Part shown: positions 60,591-64,000 of the stretch, piece after piece
How positions within the stretch are numbered: the first letter of the stretch is position 1
How the letters are laid out: each line of letters starts with the position of its first letter
Origin: Prunus persica
Lineage: Eukaryota > Streptophyta > Magnoliopsida > Rosales > Rosaceae
DNA: 64,000 nucleotides
Direction: 5' to 3'
Assembly: GCF_000346465.2 (NCBI RefSeq)
Contig: NC_034010.1
Location: forward strand, 1,029,415-1,093,414
Made by a program: the position numbers and the translations under genes
The notes under the pieces: generated by a model
The model's input: the letters and a program-made list of their open reading frames with translations, nothing else
Databases searched by the model: none
What the model was told of the DNA's origin: nothing

Positions 60591-62164
60591 CACCCCCAGA
60601 TTTACTCGCTCACTTAGTTTGTATATGCAGTGCGTCTCATCTTGCTCTACAAGTTCGAACAAGCATAAAATTATTTTGAAGTCTTCCCTCTCAAACATTT
60701 CAAGAATTTCCTGAGTGTAAATGCATCCCATTTGATGTTGCATTGGTGTTTGAAATGGTAGTGGAGGTTTTTCATTGTCATCAACATGATCAATCATTAA
60801 CTCCTTGTGTCTTTGTGAACCAAGAGCTCTTTCAAAGCGTACAATGAATTCCATCAATGTGTTTTTCCGGTTAATATATTGTTTGAAAAATGAATAACAA
60901 CTTTTGGCTGGTTGACTACTTGACATCCCAATTCTCCCGCATAGCATGAATTGAGCTTAGCCACGCATGGTCTTTCAACCTATTGTTTGTGATGATTTCC
61001 TCCCATTTCGCATCAAATTCTTTTTTCGTGTCCATACCCATATGCATTTGCACATTTCCGAAAAACATACCCTAATGTCGGGTTTGTCTGTAATCTTATT
61101 CAAGATATGCCATATGCAATATCTATGGAATGTTGTCGGGAGAGTTACAACAATTGCCTTTGACATGGTTGCATCTTGATCAGTGATGATCATTTTAGGT
61201 GGCTCACCTGGCATGGCTTTTTTGAATTCCTCTAACAACCATACAAATGAATTCGTGGTTTCACTAGCTAGGAATGCACAAACAAACAACACTGTCTGCC
61301 GATGGTTATTAATGCCTAACAAAGGCGCAAATACCACCTCATAGCGGTTCGTGTTGAACGTCGTATCAAACACCACCACATCTCCAAAAAACCCATAAGC
61401 TCGTCTTGACTTTGCATCTGACCAAAAAAAACATTACCCATCATTCCTTCCGAATCTACCTCCATCTTGAAATAAAAGGATTCATTCTTTTCTTGCTTAG
61501 CCAAAAAATGCTTCTTAAGCAGCTCTGCATCATGCCCAATCACCTCTCCACACACGTCCCTTACATAATTATAGACATCTCTCTTAACAAACCCAACATT
61601 TTCCGATCCCCCTACTTGCACCTCAAGAAGGCTTACATGTTTATGTACAGGAATATTAACTTCGCTCATATGTGCACTATAGACCTTTGTAGACTCTGTT
61701 AAGCTACAGTGAGATCTCAATAGATGGACTTTATCAACTGTGGTCATGTCATGGTTGTGTACCTCATTAAATCCTACAACAATGTACTTATTCTTGTCTT
61801 TCACCTTAAATATCGCAAGTTTAGCCTTGCAACCAGTTCAAGTACAACCTCGTCGTCTTCTCTTACGACTAACAATGCTTGTCAACGAATACCCCTATTT
61901 ACAACATACATATTCCTTCCTTGTTACCTCTCTTGTCAGTGTGCACGTTCTCGTTGTAGAACACCGAATGTCGAATCCGGCTTTCGCAACATACATATTA
62001 TTGAAATTGAAAACATCGTCACAGCAATCAAATTCAAGTCCCAATTTTGGTTTCAACTCCGACCTTACTTTCGATGTCAGTTGTCCTTCACACTCCATTT
62101 CACAGTTCTTGTAATTTAACCCTGAATTCACCACCATCATACCAACATTGGCACATGCTTTCAA
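60591..62164 (-). pseudogene. FAR1/MULE-type transposase pseudogene
   Basis: The minus strand begins near 62060 with a FAR1 DNA-binding-like domain (YVAKAGFDIRCSTTRTCTLT ... KEYVCCK, then CKAKLAIFKVKDKNKYIVVG and HNHD). The MULE transposase core follows: RRAYGFFGDVVVFDTTFNTN, then FLASETTNSFVWLLEEFKKA, MIITDQDATMSKAI and HRYCIWHILNKI. Last is FFKQYINRKNTLMEFIVRFE. Breaks include a TAG after VCCK, a TGA near 61833, a frameshift at the 8-T run (about 61427), another near 61000 and a stop near 60930. The SWIM zinc finger expected downstream is not seen; the sequence ends at the palindrome array. FAR1/FHY3 factors are domesticated relatives, but the breaks and setting favour transposon origin. 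Confidence 0.9.
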
Positions 62165-63407
62165 AGAGCTTTAATATATATATATATATAAACTAACATA
62201 TGATATGAAAATGATTCTTTGGTGAAATATTAAAGACCTACATTCAAACTAATGTAACTCATGCTTATGCCCAATAATAAACTTGACAAATACAGTATAT
62301 CACTTACCTCGTGAGTCATTTCCAATTTCAAAATTTCTACAAATATGACAATATCGCCCTTTTAGATCTGGAAGTCAACCCCAAACACTTTTCATCTTCC
62401 TCAACCCCTATTTCGACCGTGCTCAACGATTTCAAAACCAATAGAACAACATAACGGTCGCGGTCACCAGTTTCCAACTCAAGACGTTGCTCAAGGATTG
62501 ATGAATGTTCCGACCAGAAAGACTGAACCACAAAGATGATAATATAAAATACACGAATACTTTCTTTCGCATGAATGAGAAACCTAGAAAAATGAGGGCT
62601 ATACTTCTGTGTTCTTCCTGGAATCAAATAAGGAATAGCAGGGGCGCTCTCTCTTCAGTGTTATTGGTCTTGCTCAATCAAAGCTGATAAAAAAATTGGC
62701 CACTTAATTGAACAAACCGAACAGCTGGATTGGAGGGGACGTCTGTTTTCGACTCGACATTTTGGAGGGAGGAGAGAGAAGAAGGCCTCGTTCTAATACA
62801 ACACTTACACTTACAATTGCTTTTCATGCAGCCGTTAGATTAGATCCAACGGTGTTCTCATGTAATGTTCTCACATAAGCGTTCTCACCTGATCCAAACA
62901 GTTTTACTCAATATGTGGTTTTCAAGTGTGAGTTTGACTGATTAACTGGACCCTCATACAAAGTACCAATAACAACCGATGTGACATTAGCTGTACGCAC
63001 AATCCAATATATGCGGTCCTATGTCAGAGGGCATGTTGAATAATGTAAAGTCTCACATATCGATTTTGACTATAAAAAATAATAATATCATATATCGGAA
63101 ATTTGATCAAATAAATCCAATATATAATGAGTGGTTCCGTTATTATTAACACCGGAGTTTTTTTGAGTAAAATCCCACATATAGTGGACTAAGCAAGTGA
63201 TGATTAAGTTGGACACAATATCGGTGTTAGTAGTAGTGAACCACTACTCAATCTGTCTGGAATCTAACATAGATCATCAAACAAAGAAAAAAGCAATCTA
63301 AATTACACAAGATGGATGGGATGAGATAGATGGTAATTGTTTATCAACCTTCACTCAAGTGACATGGGTGTGGATGAAGTGATAGTAAAGTAATTCAAAG
63401 TTATAAA
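62165..63407. other. Upstream of the transposase relic; intergenic
   Basis: A (TA)n run lies at about 62173-62190. A minus-strand open frame at 62627-62337 has no recognised domain and could be leader or extra sequence of the transposon. Otherwise nothing. Confidence 0.4.
62853..62888 (-). repeat. Right member of the distant inverted repeat pair
   Basis: Reverse complement GTGAGAACGCTTATGTGAGA onward, matching 54862-54898. The pair encloses 8 kb holding the helicase relic, the array and the transposase relic, and could be worn terminal inverted repeats. No matching 9-bp target duplication was found. Confidence 0.6.
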
Positions 63408-63951
63408 TAGGGGTGTGCAAGATCCAATCCAATCTGTCCAAATTGACCGATCTAATTCAATCCAATCCAATTCAAAATTAATCGGTTTTGATGATTTGAT
63501 GGATTGGATTGGATCCCTAATCTCCAAAACCGACATGATTTGATCGGATGATGGATTTGCTTGTGAGGATCCCATTAAATCCAATCCAATCCAATCTAGT
63601 TAGTTTCATGCTTATTTTGCTCATTAAGTAATTTTCATTAAGAAAGTTATAAACATTTTAAGTAATTTTATGGAGTTATGTTTGATATATTATAAAATTA
63701 AAATAATTTTCTCTAGCATTTCATTTATATTTAATATTTTAAAATATTTGATTATGTTAAACTTGATGATAAATGTTTCATATTTCATTATTATTATTTT
63801 TCATTATGAAAACCGATCATCCATTTCAATATCAATTGGATTTAAACCTCTAATATGATTGGATTGGATTGAAAAAAATCATACTCCAATCTATATTGGA
63901 TCGGATGCGAATTGGTAAAATTATATTGATTTCGAACCGATATACACCCTA
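63408..63951. mobile_element. hAT-type MITE with 8-bp target duplication
   Basis: The ends TAGGGGTGTGCA and TATACACCCTA are inverted repeats. The flanks are GTTATAAA (63400-63407) and ATTATAAA (63952-63959), 7 of 8 identical, as expected for hAT insertion. Sub-terminal sequence is packed with GGATTGGATT/AATCCAATCC motifs on both sides. There is no transposase. Confidence 0.85.
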
Positions 63952-64000
63952 ATTATAAACTTATAACTTTACCCTACCATTGAACTCTTGCACAAGCAGC

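Noticed and set aside
61406..62119. Plus-strand open frames of 98-131 codons
   Set aside because: Antisense shadows of the FAR1/MULE transposase relic.
45000..64000. Telomere-type TTTAGGG repeats or subtelomeric position, suggested by the TERT gene
   Set aside because: No such tandem repeats were found in the window.

Overview
The window is nuclear DNA of a flowering plant, most likely a woody eudicot. The evidence is AT-rich sequence, genes split by GT-AG introns, (CT)n-rich leaders, chloroplast- and mitochondrion-targeted products, and plant-type mobile elements. A Rosaceae origin is only a guess. Nothing is bacterial: there are no operons and no CRISPR. All exon models were built by hand from splice sites and reading phase.

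Left part (1-25 kb). A decayed LINE tail and repeats precede a five-exon makorin-type RING/C3H zinc-finger E3 gene on the minus strand (5071-9368); its last intron holds a tRNA-derived SINE with an 11-bp target duplication. At 10050-17766 lies a non-autonomous LTR retroelement on the minus strand with no visible gag-pol. Nested inside it is a second element with inverted ends (about 11559-13563), which carries a broken glycine-rich RNA-binding-protein gene and a minisatellite. Next come a thylakoid-lumen PsbP-family gene (18464-19353, +), a small Cys/His-rich gene (20030-20700, -) and a mitochondrial ADP/ATP carrier (23258-25033, +) with a long 5'-UTR intron.

Middle (25-45 kb). The RING-H2 ubiquitin ligase BIG BROTHER/EOD1 (30731-34287, +) has an apparent GC-AG first coding intron. 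A relic of a DUF26 domain, a foldback and MITE-type repeats follow. Then come an unrecognised 401-residue gene with 17-residue tandem repeats (38097-41045, +) and a 68-residue membrane-type small-protein gene (42878-43084, -).

Right part (45-64 kb). A complete telomerase reverse transcriptase gene (TERT, 45943-53752, +; 13 coding exons, 1260 codons) can be assembled in phase with all catalytic motifs. A roughly 390-bp foldback MITE ends about 240 bp upstream of its start codon. Beyond TERT is a transposon-rich tract: a decayed DExH-box RNA helicase copy on the minus strand, a 3-kb tandem array of quasi-palindromes alternating with G-box-like motifs, a FAR1/MULE transposase pseudogene abutting that array, and a hAT-type MITE with an 8-bp target duplication. 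A pair of related inverted sequences (54862 and 62888) brackets most of this tract.

The genes share no pathway. Two are ubiquitin ligases, two serve organelles and one maintains telomeres. The novel structure is in the mobile DNA, above all the palindrome/G-box array and the nested gene-capturing element.
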